Assembly (NCBI RefSeq): GCF_002994745.2
Contig: NW_020126850.1
Span: 83,161-147,160, forward strand
Source: Rosa chinensis
Lineage: Eukaryota; Streptophyta; Magnoliopsida; Rosales; Rosaceae
Length of the DNA stretch: 64,000 bases
Direction: 5' to 3'
Position 1 is the first letter of the stretch; every line of letters begins with the position of its first letter. Of this stretch, positions 23,817-34,720 are shown one piece after another. The translations under genes were made by a program, and so were the position numbers. The notes below the pieces were generated by a model. It was not told where the DNA came from. It did no database searches and saw only the letters and a program-made list of their open reading frames with translations.

Positions 23817-24093
23817 TGATGCGCCGAAAAGCAAGCGCATAATTTAACCCTATAAATATCGTTAGTAGTATAAGCAAATAGGGATCGTTCTATTCCGGAG
23901 ATTGAGGGTACACCTGTCATTGTCAAACAATTAAACAATTAAAATTAAAACAAAGTATAATAGTCACAAAGATATTCACAAGTATAAACATTATTTACGA
24001 AAAAGGGGGGTTTTGGATTTTGATTTTTCGAAAATAAAACTAAGTTAACAAAACAATTAAAATGCAAAAACGTAAATACAAAGATGGAATGAG
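23817..24093 (-). repeat. E3 3' LTR, piece 1 (its 3' end)
   Basis: Begins TGATGCGCCGAAAAGC in + orientation, the reverse complement of the LTR end, and matches 51161-51437 up to GGAATGAG, where E4 enters. Confidence 0.9.
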
Positions 24094-26413
24094 TGATAGG
24101 AGCATTTTAATGCGACGTTTTACTTGCTTTTCCCTGCATTTTCTGCGTTATTTCCTTAATAAAACTCTGTTTAGGAAAGTTTCCATTCTTTGATTGGGAA
24201 AGTTCCTATTTGTAGAAAGTTTCTATTTTTGTAGTTTCTATTTATCATTTTTAGTAAGTTTCCATTTTCGGTAGTTTCTATTTTTCATTTTTAGAAAGTT
24301 TCCCATTTTCAGTTTAGGAAAGTTGCCATTTTTCATTTTTAGGAAAGTTTCTATTTTTCTTACTAGTTTCTATTTTCAGGACCTCCGAGCTAGAAAGTGG
24401 AAATGAACTCATAAATGGAAAGAGGAGCTTGCGAACTACAAGGGGAGCAAAGATGAAGAACAATGAGCCACAGAAATGAGCAGAAATGAAGAGAAGAAGT
24501 TTTCCTGGTCCAACCAGGAAACCCTGCGGAAAGGAGGAAGGCTTCCCTAGCAAGTTTCCAACGCAACCATGAAAAAGAAATGGAAAAAAATAATGTGTTT
24601 TGCGTTGGAAAATGAGAAGGCTTGAAGATGAAGCAACGAGGCCCAAGAACTCTTTGGATTTTCGGCAAATTGGATAATGGCCCATCAAAGCCCATGACAT
24701 TAGGGTTTGTGACGCAAACCCTAGCCCTTAAAGATGTTTGCCGTGAATTTGCAAGAGAGAAACAAGGAGGAGGCGTCCAAAAATCAGAAAATATAAGAAG
24801 ATTTCGGTGGAGATTTTCTAGGGCTATTTTTATGGAAAGAAAATCTACTTGAAGAAACCCTAGAAGACCTAGCCGTCCAAGCCAAGAGGAAATCAAGGAA
24901 TTGCCGTGCAAAATAAAGAAGAAACCCTAGAGAATTCGGCAAAGATTTTATCTAGAGAGTTTTAAGGAAAGAAAATATGTGTGGAGACCAAGAAAAGCTC
25001 AAAAGAAGTCTAGATACATTCCTATATTCCCTAAAAGAGTTTTGGCCGAAATAAAAGAGAAAAATCAGAATATTATCAAGGGAATTTCGGCAAGAATTAT
25101 TTAGGGAATTAAATGGAATTTTGTGATTGGTTGCACCACCTCATAGGGCTTATGTGGCAAGCAAGCATTGGAGGAAATTATGTGGAGTTATATCATTGTG
25201 CCGTGAGATTACTAGGGTTACAAGGCTTGGAGAACAAAGGAAGCCGTCCCCTATATATTCATCTCTTCTTTCAACGTCAAGGGTTCCGAAGTTCCATTCT
25301 TTACGTTTACACCTTGAGAAAATAATTCAGAAAACTCTTTAGACTAGCCGTGCTCCTCTCCATCCTCTAGGGCAACCACGAAGTGCAAGCAAGGCCAAGG
25401 AAGAAGAAGACAAGCCGTGCACACCATCCACCCTCCACCTTGAAGATTGCTTTCGAAATTCAAGAGACCACATCATCACTTCATTCATCTCATCTTCATC
25501 ACGGTGTAATCCGATTCTCCTTGTACCTTTGCTTTGTATTTTCGTTGGTTTTGCCTTAGTTGACACATATGTATGAACAAGTATTGTTTTCTGAAATTTT
25601 ATGATGAATTGTTAATTTTCAGATTCATATATTGCGATTTATGGTTGCTTTTGTGTGAGTGTTTGATTAAATTTGCATGATAGATAACTTTTGTATTTTA
25701 ATCTTATGTGGTTGCAAACACTTAGGGTTTTGATATAATTGGTGCTACGAATTTAAGAACATGAATCAACTTTTTGGTTTTGTGTTCTTGGATCGATAAG
25801 TAGTAAAGGTTTTGTACAAAAACCGAATTTAATCAAAGAAGATTGCAATTAGGTGGACTTTTTCATACTAAGTTGCACATTTGAGTTGATAGCCTTTCTA
25901 GGTGCTTAATGCGTTAAACATGACATGATTGACTAGCTTTCTAGGGTTTGATTGCATGTTTGATAGGATTAATCTAGGTGCTTTCGCTTAGGTTAATTAG
26001 CATTGAAAGTAAAATATGGGAAATTGTTTGCTTTTGAACGTTTCACATGATCAACTCCTCTTGCATGACTATGATGAACAATGATGAACTTGAATCAATT
26101 TTAATCATGAGTTTCGACTTTGATCTTTGTTCTTACATTCCATTTATATTTTTATGTTTTTGCGTTTTTAATTATTTAGTTAGCTTTTATTTTCGAAAAT
26201 AGAAAACCAAAATCAAAAATCCCCCCTTTTTCGTAAATATGTATATATTTTGTTTTATTTTTGTAAATATTATACTTTGTTTTAATTTTAATTGTTTAAT
26301 TGTTTGATAATGACAGGTGTACCCTCAATCCCCGGAATAGAACGATCCCTATTTACTTTATACTACTAATGACATTTCAGGGTTAAATTGGTCGCTTCCC
26401 AAAAGCGACATCA
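24094..26413 (+). repeat. 5' LTR of E4 (2320 bp)
   Basis: From TGATAGGAGC to GCGACATCA. U3 repeats lie at about 24172-24380, the TATA box at 25252-25258, and the terminal hairpin GTCGCT...AGCGAC just before the end. Confidence 0.94.
25252..25258 (+). promoter_or_regulatory. Putative TATA box in the E4 5' LTR
   Basis: CCCCTATATATTC about 1.16 kb into the LTR, aligned with the TATA boxes of E2 and E6. Confidence 0.6.
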
Positions 26414-26418
26414 ATTTT

Positions 26419-26436
26419 TGGCGCCGTTGCCGGGGA
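26419..26436 (+). other. Primer binding site of E4 (tRNA-Asp)
   Basis: TGGCGCCGTTGCCGGGGA, 5 bp beyond the LTR end. Confidence 0.93.
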
Positions 26437-28138
26437 TTGAAAAATCATTTGTCATATTGTGAATAATATGTGTTTTGTTTATATTGTGACCGAAAAAAAA
26501 AAAAAATTACTTGTTAATTATTTTGTTGATAATTGTCGAAAATTAGTAGATTAATTACTTAGGTTGATTATTTATATTGTTGAATACGAATTTTAATTGT
26601 GAGTTGTAAATTAAAGAAGGAATAGGTGAAGTCGTGTTTATTAATATTGGCCTAAACCCCTTATTGGTACCTAGTCCAGGTCCCTTAAGGTTGAGGGCGG
26701 CCTTTATTAACATTCATTGAACTGTCTTCACACTTAGGACCTTTTATATCCAAGTAAGTATAGCCTATGTGGAATGGTGTCTAGGAAGGGGACAACGCTC
26801 ATGACTGGTTCTTGAATCCAGAAGTGCGTGCAAATGAGCCTAAACCACAATGTGGGAGTAGCTCATGCCAAAATGGATTCTACCTCTCGTGGTCGCCCTC
26901 CCCTACCTGGCCATTTCAGTAAGGTTGCCCAAAGGATGTAGGAGAGACTTAGTGTCTTGACGATTATACTTGGGCCGCACGTCCACTTGATTTACCGCTT
27001 GGAATTTAATTCGAAATCAATGGTATTTATAACAAAAGAAAATGTTGTGATGCACCTAAGGTATATTGGATTAAACATAGTCTTGAAAAGGGTAGCTGTT
27101 TCAGCCCCATTGCACATCGAGACTCCCTGTTCCCGTACCTAAGTGTTGAAAATAATTGTAAAGAAAAGGAAAGAATAGAAGTAATTTTACTTAATTTCGT
27201 GAAAAAAAAAAAAGAAAAAAAAAAAGAAAAAAAAAAGAAGATAATTAGATGTGAATAGTGACGTTTTGTTTGTTTGTGTGAAAGTTTTGTGTAAATGGTG
27301 TCTAATCTTGTTAAACAAAGGAAATGTAAAGAATTAATTATAAATATTGTTAAATTCTTGATTTATTATAAGTGTGTAAATTCGTATGAGTAGATAAGGG
27401 CCCTTTTGTTAATATTGGCCTTAACCCTTCATTAGTGCCTTTCTGAGGTCTTATGAGGTTGAGGGCGGCTTTTATTAACATTTGGAGAACTGTCTAACAC
27501 ATGAGTTCTTTTCAAGCTGAGTAAGGGGCATATAGGTGGTGTCTTAGGTTGAGACCCTGGGTGATGGGTTCAATTGGATCTCAGAGATACTATAGACCGT
27601 GCGTAAACCACAATGTGGGAGTAGCCAATAGGGGCCTAAACCTCAATGAGGGAGTAGCCTCCGTAGTGTCACCAAAATGAGTCCTCCCTCTCACTTACCT
27701 CTTAATCTGGCCATCTAGCCTTCTGAAACAAAGGAAAGCGACTTATGTCTAGACGACTATCCCTAGATCGTATCTCACCAATAGTAGTGGTTTCTATTGG
27801 GCTCGACTTACAACTTGTAATCAATTGAGATATTAACTTTATTTTGTAAAGATAATAAGATACTTGAACATAACCTCCACTTGTAAATTGTGTGATTTGT
27901 ACTTTCTATACGTGTATAAACTTCTTACGTGGTTTATTTGTGAAAAGATTGTGGATAGTTTTTAATTTATACTCTATTTTATACTTGTATAAATCATAAA
28001 TAGTAAAGTCATGAATAGTAACTTGTGAATAGTGACTCGTGAATAGTAAGGTTGATGTATAAATCACTAATTTGTAATTAACTCACTTTATACTTTGCTA
28101 ACTTCTTTGAATTTTGATGATGTTCAGGATTCCTATGA
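26437..28138 (+). other. Untranslated leader of E4
   Basis: Same layout as in E2: module 1 at about 26620-26985, an A-rich tract at about 27190-27240, module 2 at about 27385-27780, and the GTGAATAGT repeats near 28010-28050. No significant reading frame. Confidence 0.8.
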
Positions 28139-29551
28139 ATGACCGAGCCTTTTAGATCCTCTACACTAAAGGAAATTGAAGCAAGGCTCGCTCGCTTGAA
28201 GGGTCCTTCACTTCTTGAGCACACAAGCCCTTCTCCTTCAACATACAAAGAGTACACATTTAACGAGCAAGGGAAGCGGATTTACTTTTCTGAGGAGTCT
28301 ACATCACCTACACCAAGTCCATCTCCGCCTTCACGTTCACCTTCACCTGTGGTTTCGTCCAACTCTACACCACCTTCACCACCACCTGAAGAAGTCGAAG
28401 AAGAGAGAATGGCATCTATTAGGGAACTCTCCACCGCAACTGTTGAAGGAGGACCCCCTACAGGCATAGTATACCCTGCCCCTGCAGCTGGAAGACAAGC
28501 AGAGTTCGAGCTTAAGAGTGGATTGTTGCACAAGCTCCCTATCTTCCATGGCCTCAATATGGAGGATGCTAACAAGCACGTACGAGAATTCCAATCTGTT
28601 TGTGCAAACATGCAACCACAAGGGGCGGATGAAAACCTTCTTAAGATGAGAGCATTTCCATTCTCTCTAGCTGATAGAGCCAAGGATTGGCTATATGAGC
28701 TTCCTGCAGGTCGTATCACATCATGGGAAACAATGAGAAAGGCCTTCTTGGAGAAATACTTCCCAGCTTCAAAGGTCATCACACTTAGGAAGAAGCTTAG
28801 TGGAATAGAGCAAGCTCATGATGAGTCCTATGCTGCCTACTATGAGAGGTTCAATTCCTTACTTGCACAATGTCCTCAACATCAGATGAAGGATGAGACC
28901 CTACTTACATGTTTCTATGAAGGACTCTTACCCTTGGAAAGGCAAATGTTGGATGCTGCAGCTGGTGGAGCTTTTGTGGATAAGTCACCTGCGGTTGGGA
29001 GGGAACTTATAGCTAATCGTGCCCTAAACTCCCAACAGTATGAGGGTGTGAGACAACCCACTCGTAGGGTAAATGAGGTGAGCACTAGTCCTGCCATTGC
29101 GGATCAATTGAGCAAACTCACCCTTCTTGTGAACAAGGTGGCGACTACTCAAGGCCATGGAGGACCCTCTGCTTGTGGGGTATGCTTTACTCAAGGACAT
29201 CCTACGGATCAATGTCCTCAACTGAGTGAGAATGGTGGTTGGGAATCTGTGAATGCTATAGGAGGCTATCAAGGGAACCAAGGGGGTCCCCCACGTCCAA
29301 GGTATGATCCATATTCGAATACCTATAACCCTGGATGGAGGGACCACCCCAACTTCAAGTGGACCAACAATGAAAATGTTCAGAACCCTCTTGGTGGCAG
29401 TTTCCAACGTCCTCAAGGACCTCCCTATCAAAGACCTTACATGCCTCCTCAACACAATGTAGGGAATCCCAATTCTCACTATGATAAGACGATAGAGGCA
29501 TTGACTAATTCTACTCAGGCATTGACTAGTGCCACACAGACTTTGCTTTAA
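28139..29551 (+). CDS. Gag of E4, ended early by a CAA-to-TAA change
   Basis: 470 residues: the Ser/Pro-rich N-terminal part, the capsid-type domain (about residues 135-270) and a CCHC zinc knuckle (CGVCFTQGHPTDQC, near residue 345). The stop TAA at 29549-29551 falls where the relatives E2 and E5 have CAA (Gln) in ALIQGQQT, a C-to-T change typical of methylated repeats. The old frame continues to about 29690. As Gag is complete through the zinc knuckle, a usable capsid protein could still be made, but no protease or Pol follows. Confidence 0.88.
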   Translation: MTEPFRSSTLKEIEARLARLKGPSLLEHTSPSPSTYKEYTFNEQGKRIYFSEESTSPTPSPSPPSRSPSPVVSSNSTPPSPPPEEVEEERMASIRELSTATVEGGPPTGIVYPAPAAGRQAEFELKSGLLHKLPIFHGLNMEDANKHVREFQSVCANMQPQGADENLLKMRAFPFSLADRAKDWLYELPAGRITSWETMRKAFLEKYFPASKVITLRKKLSGIEQAHDESYAAYYERFNSLLAQCPQHQMKDETLLTCFYEGLLPLERQMLDAAAGGAFVDKSPAVGRELIANRALNSQQYEGVRQPTRRVNEVSTSPAIADQLSKLTLLVNKVATTQGHGGPSACGVCFTQGHPTDQCPQLSENGGWESVNAIGGYQGNQGGPPRPRYDPYSNTYNPGWRDHPNFKWTNNENVQNPLGGSFQRPQGPPYQRPYMPPQHNVGNPNSHYDKTIEALTNSTQALTSATQTLL

Positions 29552-31480
29552 GGACAACAGACCAATGCCAAGGACATTGCAGAGCTCAAGAAGCAAATGG
29601 GACAAGTGGTGGACTTCATGACCAAGTTTCATGAGAGTGGTAAGCTTCCGAGCAACACAATTCCAAACCCAAAGGGAGGCTTTGAAGGTTCCACCAACTG
29701 AGGAGAAGAGGAAACCACGTCTAGGCTGAGAAGACGTTAAAACCAAGCGCTACTTGGGAGGCAACCCATGCAAATCAGATTTGCTTTCTTTATCCTTATC
29801 TTTTATTTTTCGTTTTTGCTTTTTGAATTTAGTATTATTTTCGTAAATTTCATCCCTATATGCTTAAGTGTTTCATTGCATGCTTTTAATTGATTACATT
29901 GAGGACAATGCAATATTTAAGTGTGGGGGAAGGGATTTACACTTTTATCTTGAGTCATATTTTGAGTCACATATATTGAAAAATACAAAAAAAAAAGTGA
30001 AAAATGTCAAAAATTTAAAAAAAAAATTTTCGTTGCTTTTGTTTTTGTTTTGAGTCTTAGGATGCCCTTTCAACTGTCTAGGATGATTCTATATCTCTGA
30101 AATCATGATTAAAAGAGGATCACAAAATTGAGATGATTTTAAAATGGTATTCTTTGGTTAATTGAGATATATGAGATATATATGCATGTGTAGTGGATAT
30201 GGATTTCGAAACTTTGGTACAGAAAATATGAGCATGTTAAGATGAGTTTTGATTCATAAAAACCCATGTGAGATAATTGAGCCCATGTCCCTTTTTCTTG
30301 GAGTAAAATGAAAAATATATTCTTATTTTCTTGGCGATGTTTTGATGATCTCATTATTCTTTCATTTGATTGACTGCTTGCCATAGATTAAGTTTGATGG
30401 ACTAGAGAATGCTAGAATTCACTCTTGTGCTTGTTGAGACGTATATCAATACATGGCCCTGATTCTGGAAGGGATAGAGGCACCCTAGGAATTACCACCA
30501 TTGCCATATAAACTTGTGTCCCCATTTGTGCCCGTCGTGGGACTCCCCTAGATAAGCCCCTTTGAGCCTACATTAAGCCTTTTCATTCATCACCCTTAAA
30601 ATCCTTAACCCTGAACCTTAGTATAGCTACACTTCTACCCTTTGTTCTAAGAACTTAGTGGAGCTATCTTTTGAGACTTACTACTTGAGGGTTTGGTGCT
30701 AAGGATGGAAATTGAGAAGAGGTTGTCCATTCACTATAGTTCAGGGGAAGTTTACAATGAAGATTGGGCCCAACATGAAGACATTAGGCCCCTTTTATGT
30801 TACCTCTAGGGAAAGTGACGTTTTTGCAATGCCTTGGTGGATTTCTTGAGGTCTCTACATCTACATATGCTCTACTAGGTTTTTAGGACACTTTGATAAA
30901 TCCTTACCTTTCATTTCTTTAAACCTTAAGCCCTAGCCCCATTACAACCTTTGAGAAGACCTTCTTGATCCTTAAGATGGGACAGCCCTTGATGTGGAGA
31001 TGAGTTACAAGAGTTGAACCTATGGCTTGGGTCCATCTGTGCAAGTAGTTGGTATCCTTCATGAGATCTTTAAAGAAAATTATACATGTGCTTTCGTTTC
31101 TTACATTATGTGATATACTTGCTATCTTTCACATATACTTGAGTGTATAAGCTTTTAAGCATTGCCTTGAATTCTGAGAGAAGAAAGAGTGGATATGCCT
31201 TGTGAGGATTGAATCATACTTGTCTGAAACATGCTTAACAGAACCCATCACCATTGTTACAACCAAGTCCTACTTGTGTATGTGAAGATTATGTGTTTCA
31301 ATTAACTCTCGAATGCCTAAACATTTATTCTTGGTGAAGTGCTAATCTTGGTGTTGTGAAAGTAAGAGATTGCTGAGACAAAAAGTTGAAGGGCTATAGA
31401 GTTTGTTTCGTGTCAAGTCTTTAATTTTCGTTGAGTCTTAGTGTGTGTCTTAGTGTGATTTTGCTAAGGGACTAGCAAAA
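29552..31480 (+). other. E4 deletion scar and long 3' untranslated region
   Basis: Up to about 29690 the old Gag frame goes on; at GGAGGCTTTGAAGG it appears joined to the last codons of pol or the region after it, so all of protease, reverse transcriptase and integrase is missing. The rest matches the 3' untranslated regions of E2, E3 and E5, including TTAAGTGTGGGGGAAGGG (29917-29934). It lacks about 200 bp found in E3 and E5 near 35460-35690. No env-like frame is present. Confidence 0.75.
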
Positions 31481-31498
31481 GCTAAGTGTGGGGGAATT
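31481..31498 (+). other. Polypurine tract of E4
   Basis: GCTAAGTGTGGGGGAATT lies directly before the 3' LTR and should prime second-strand synthesis. The same sequence stands next to the 3' LTRs of E3 and E5. Confidence 0.85.
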
Positions 31499-32763
31499 TG
31501 ATAGGAGCATTTTAATGCGACGTTTTACTTGCTTTTCCCTGCATTTTCTGCGTTATTTCCTTAATAAAACTCTGTTTAGGAAAGTTTCCATTCTTTGATT
31601 GGGAAAGTTCCTATTTGTAGAAAGTTTCTATTTTTGTAGTTTCTATTTATCATTTTTAGTAAGTTTCCATTTTCGGTAGTTTCTATTTTTCATTTTTAGA
31701 AAGTTTCCCATTTTCAGTTTAGGAAAGTTGCCATTTTTCATTTTTAGGAAAGTTTCTATTTTTCTTACTAGTTTCTATTTTCAGGACCTCCGAGCTAGAA
31801 AGTGGAAATGAACTCATAAATGGAAAGAGGAGCTTGCGAACTACAAGGGGAGCAAAGATGAAGAACAATGAGCCACAGAAATGAGCAGAAATGAAGAGAA
31901 GAAGTTTTCCTGGTCCAACCAGGAAACCCTGCGGAAAGGAGGAAGGCTTCCCTAGCAAGTTTCCAACGCAACCATGAAAAAGAAATGGAAAAAAATAATG
32001 TGTTTTGCGTTGGAAAATGAGAAGGCTTGAAGATGAAGCAACGAGGCCCAAGAACTCTTTGGATTTTCGGCAAATTGGATAATGGCCCATCAAAGCCCAT
32101 GACATTAGGGTTTGTGACGCAAACCCTAGCCCTTAAAGATGTTTGCCGTGAATTTGCAAGAGAGAAACAAGGAGGAGGCGTCCAAAAATCAGAAAATAAT
32201 AAGAAGATTTCGGTGGAGATTTTCTAGGGCTATTTTTATGGAAAGAAAATCTACTTGAAGAAACCCTAGAAGACCTAGCCGTCCAAGCCAAGAGGAAATC
32301 AAGGAATTGCCGTGCAAAATAAAGAAGAAACCCTAGAGAATTCGGCAAAGATTTTATCTAGAGAGTTTTAAGGAAAGAAAATATGTGTGGAGACCAAGAA
32401 AAGCTCAAAAGAAGTCTAGATACATTCCTATATTCCCTAAAAGAGTTTTGGCCGAAATAAAAGAGAAAAATCAGAATATTATCAAGGGAATTTCGGCAAG
32501 AATTATTTAGGGAATTAAATGGAATTTTGTGATTGGTTGCACCACCTCATAGGGCTTATGTGGCAAGCAAGCATTGGAGGAAATTATGTGGAGTTATATC
32601 ATTGTGCCGTGAGATTACTAGGGTTACAAGGCTTGGAGAACAAAGGAAGCCGTCCCTTATATATTCATCTCTTCTTTCAACGTCAAGGGTTCCGAAGTTC
32701 CATTCTTTACGTTTACACCTTGAGAAAATAATTCAGAAAACTCTTTAGACTAGCCGTGCTCCT
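31499..32763 (+). repeat. E4 3' LTR, piece 1
   Basis: Matches 24094-25357 with a one-base insertion (AATAATAAG for AATATAAG) and one substitution (CCCTTATATA for CCCCTATATA). It stops at GTGCTCCT where E5 begins. The last 105 bp are repeated at 43429-43533. Confidence 0.93.
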
Positions 32764-34702
32764 TGATAGGAGCATTTTAATGCGACGTTTTAACTGCATT
32801 TCCCTACACTTTTCTGCGCCATTTCCTTGAAAAATCCCTGTTTGGGAAAGTTTCCATTCTTTGATTGGGAAAGTTCCTTATTGTAGAAAGTTTCCATTTT
32901 TGTCTTCATTTCTCATTTCTCATTTCTCATTTCTCATTTTTCATTTCTCATTTCTGGAAAGTTTCTATTTTTCATTTTTAGTAAGTTTCTATTTTCATTT
33001 TTTAGAAAGTTTCTATTTTAAGTATAGTTTCTATTTTCAGGACCTCCGAGCTAGAAAGTGGAAATGAACGCATGAATGGAAAGAGGAGCTTGCGAACATC
33101 AAGACAAACGAACATGAGAGAAAATGGCCCACACATTTGAGCAGAAATGAAGAAACAAGCTTTCCTAGTCCAACCAGGAAATCCTACAAAATGGAGGAAG
33201 GCTTCCCTAGCAAGTTTCCAACGCAACCATGAAAAAGAAATGGAAAAATATTGTGTTTTGCGTTGGAAAATGAGAAGGCTTGAAGATGAAGCAACGAGGC
33301 CCAAGAACTCTTTGGATTTTCGGCAAATTGGATAAAGGCCCATCAAAGCCCATATATTTAGGGTTTATGACGCATGAATAAACCCTAGGGGAGTGTTGCC
33401 GTTCAAAGCAAGAGAAAAACAAGGAAAGTGGCGTGAAAATCAGAATTATGTGTGGAGATTTTCTAGGGAGATTCTCTAGGGCTATTTTTTTGGAAAGAAA
33501 ATACTTGGAGATAATCCCTAGAAGTTTTGCCGTGAAAAAGGAAGAGATAAACAAGGGAGGACGCCAAAACCCTAGGGTTTTGGACGGCAAAGATAAACCC
33601 TAGAGATGTTCACGGCATGTGCTTGCTTCCTCCACATAATTTCCTCCAATGAATTCTTGCCACATAAGCCCTATGAGGTGGTGCAACCAATCACAAAATT
33701 CCAATATTAATTCCCTAAATAATTCTTGCCGAAATAAAGAGATAATTTCTGATTTTATGCTTCCAAATTCGGCCAAAACTCTTTAGGGAATGTAGGAATG
33801 TATCTAGACTTCTTTTGATCTTTCCTTGGTCTCCACCTTTTTCTCTTTCCTTAAAAAAATCTCTAGGGAATATCTTTGCCGTCCAAAACCCTAGGGTTTT
33901 GGCGTCCTCCCTTGTTTATCTCTTCCTTTTTCACGGCAAAACTTCTAGGGATTATCTCCAAGTATTTTCTTTCCAAAAAAATAGCCCTAGAGAATCTCCC
34001 TAGAAAATCTCCACACATAATTCTGATTTTCACGCCACTTTCCTTGTTTTTCTCTTGCTTTGAACGGCAACACTCCCCTAGGGTTTATTCATGCGTCATA
34101 AACCCTAAATATATGGGCTTTGATGGGCCTTTATCCAATTTGCCGAAAATCCAAAGAGTTCTTGGGCCTCGTTGCTTCATCTTCAAGCCTTCTCATTTTC
34201 CAACGCAAAACACAATATTTTTCCATTTCTTTTTCATGGTTGCGTTGGAAACTTGCTAGGGAAGCCTTCCTCCATTTTGTAGGATTTCCTGGTTGGACTA
34301 GGAAAGCTTGTTTCTTCATTTCTGCTCAAATGTGTGGGCCATTTTCTCTCATGTTCGTTTGTCTTGATGTTCGCAAGCTCCTCTTTCCATTCATGCGTTC
34401 ATTTCCACTTTCTAGCTCGGAGGTCCTGAAAATAGAAACTATACTTAAAATAGAAACTTTCTAAAAAATGAAAATAGAAACTTACTAAAAATGAAAAATA
34501 GAAACTTTCCAGAAATGAGAAATGAAAAATGAGAAATGAGAAATGAGAAATGAGAAATGAAGACAAAAATGGAAACTTTCTACAATAAGGAACTTTCCCA
34601 ATCAAAGAATGGAAACTTTCCCAAACAGGGATTTTTCAAGGAAATGGCGCAGAAAAGTGTAGGGAAATGCAGTTAAAACGTCGCATTAAAATGCTCCTAT
34701 CA
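32764..34702. repeat. Large palindrome of alpha LTR sequence, arms of about 844 bp
   Basis: Left arm 32764-33607 and right arm 33859-34702 are reverse complements with only two mismatches seen (AA/TT at 33596-33597), around a 251-bp spacer. Frames of 127, 114, 68 and 62 codons appear as mirror images in the two arms. The arms contain the U3 repeats and a CATTTCT microsatellite (32905-32955, mirrored at 34511-34561). The arms agree with each other better than either does with the related LTR at 58788. Confidence 0.9.
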
Positions 34703-34720
34703 AATTCCCCCACACTTAGC
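34703..34720 (-). other. Polypurine tract of E5
   Basis: AATTCCCCCACACTTAGC, the reverse complement of GCTAAGTGTGGGGGAATT, next to the LTR start at 34702. Confidence 0.85.

Noticed and set aside
29024..29746. A 240-codon minus-strand frame
   Set aside because: It lies opposite E4 gag and only reflects the codon composition of that gene; it has no domain and does not recur as an open frame of that length in the sister copies.
32905..32955. Short regularly spaced CATTTCT repeats as a possible CRISPR-like or satellite array
   Set aside because: The units are contiguous without unique spacers, AT-rich, and part of an LTR; it is a microsatellite inside U3.
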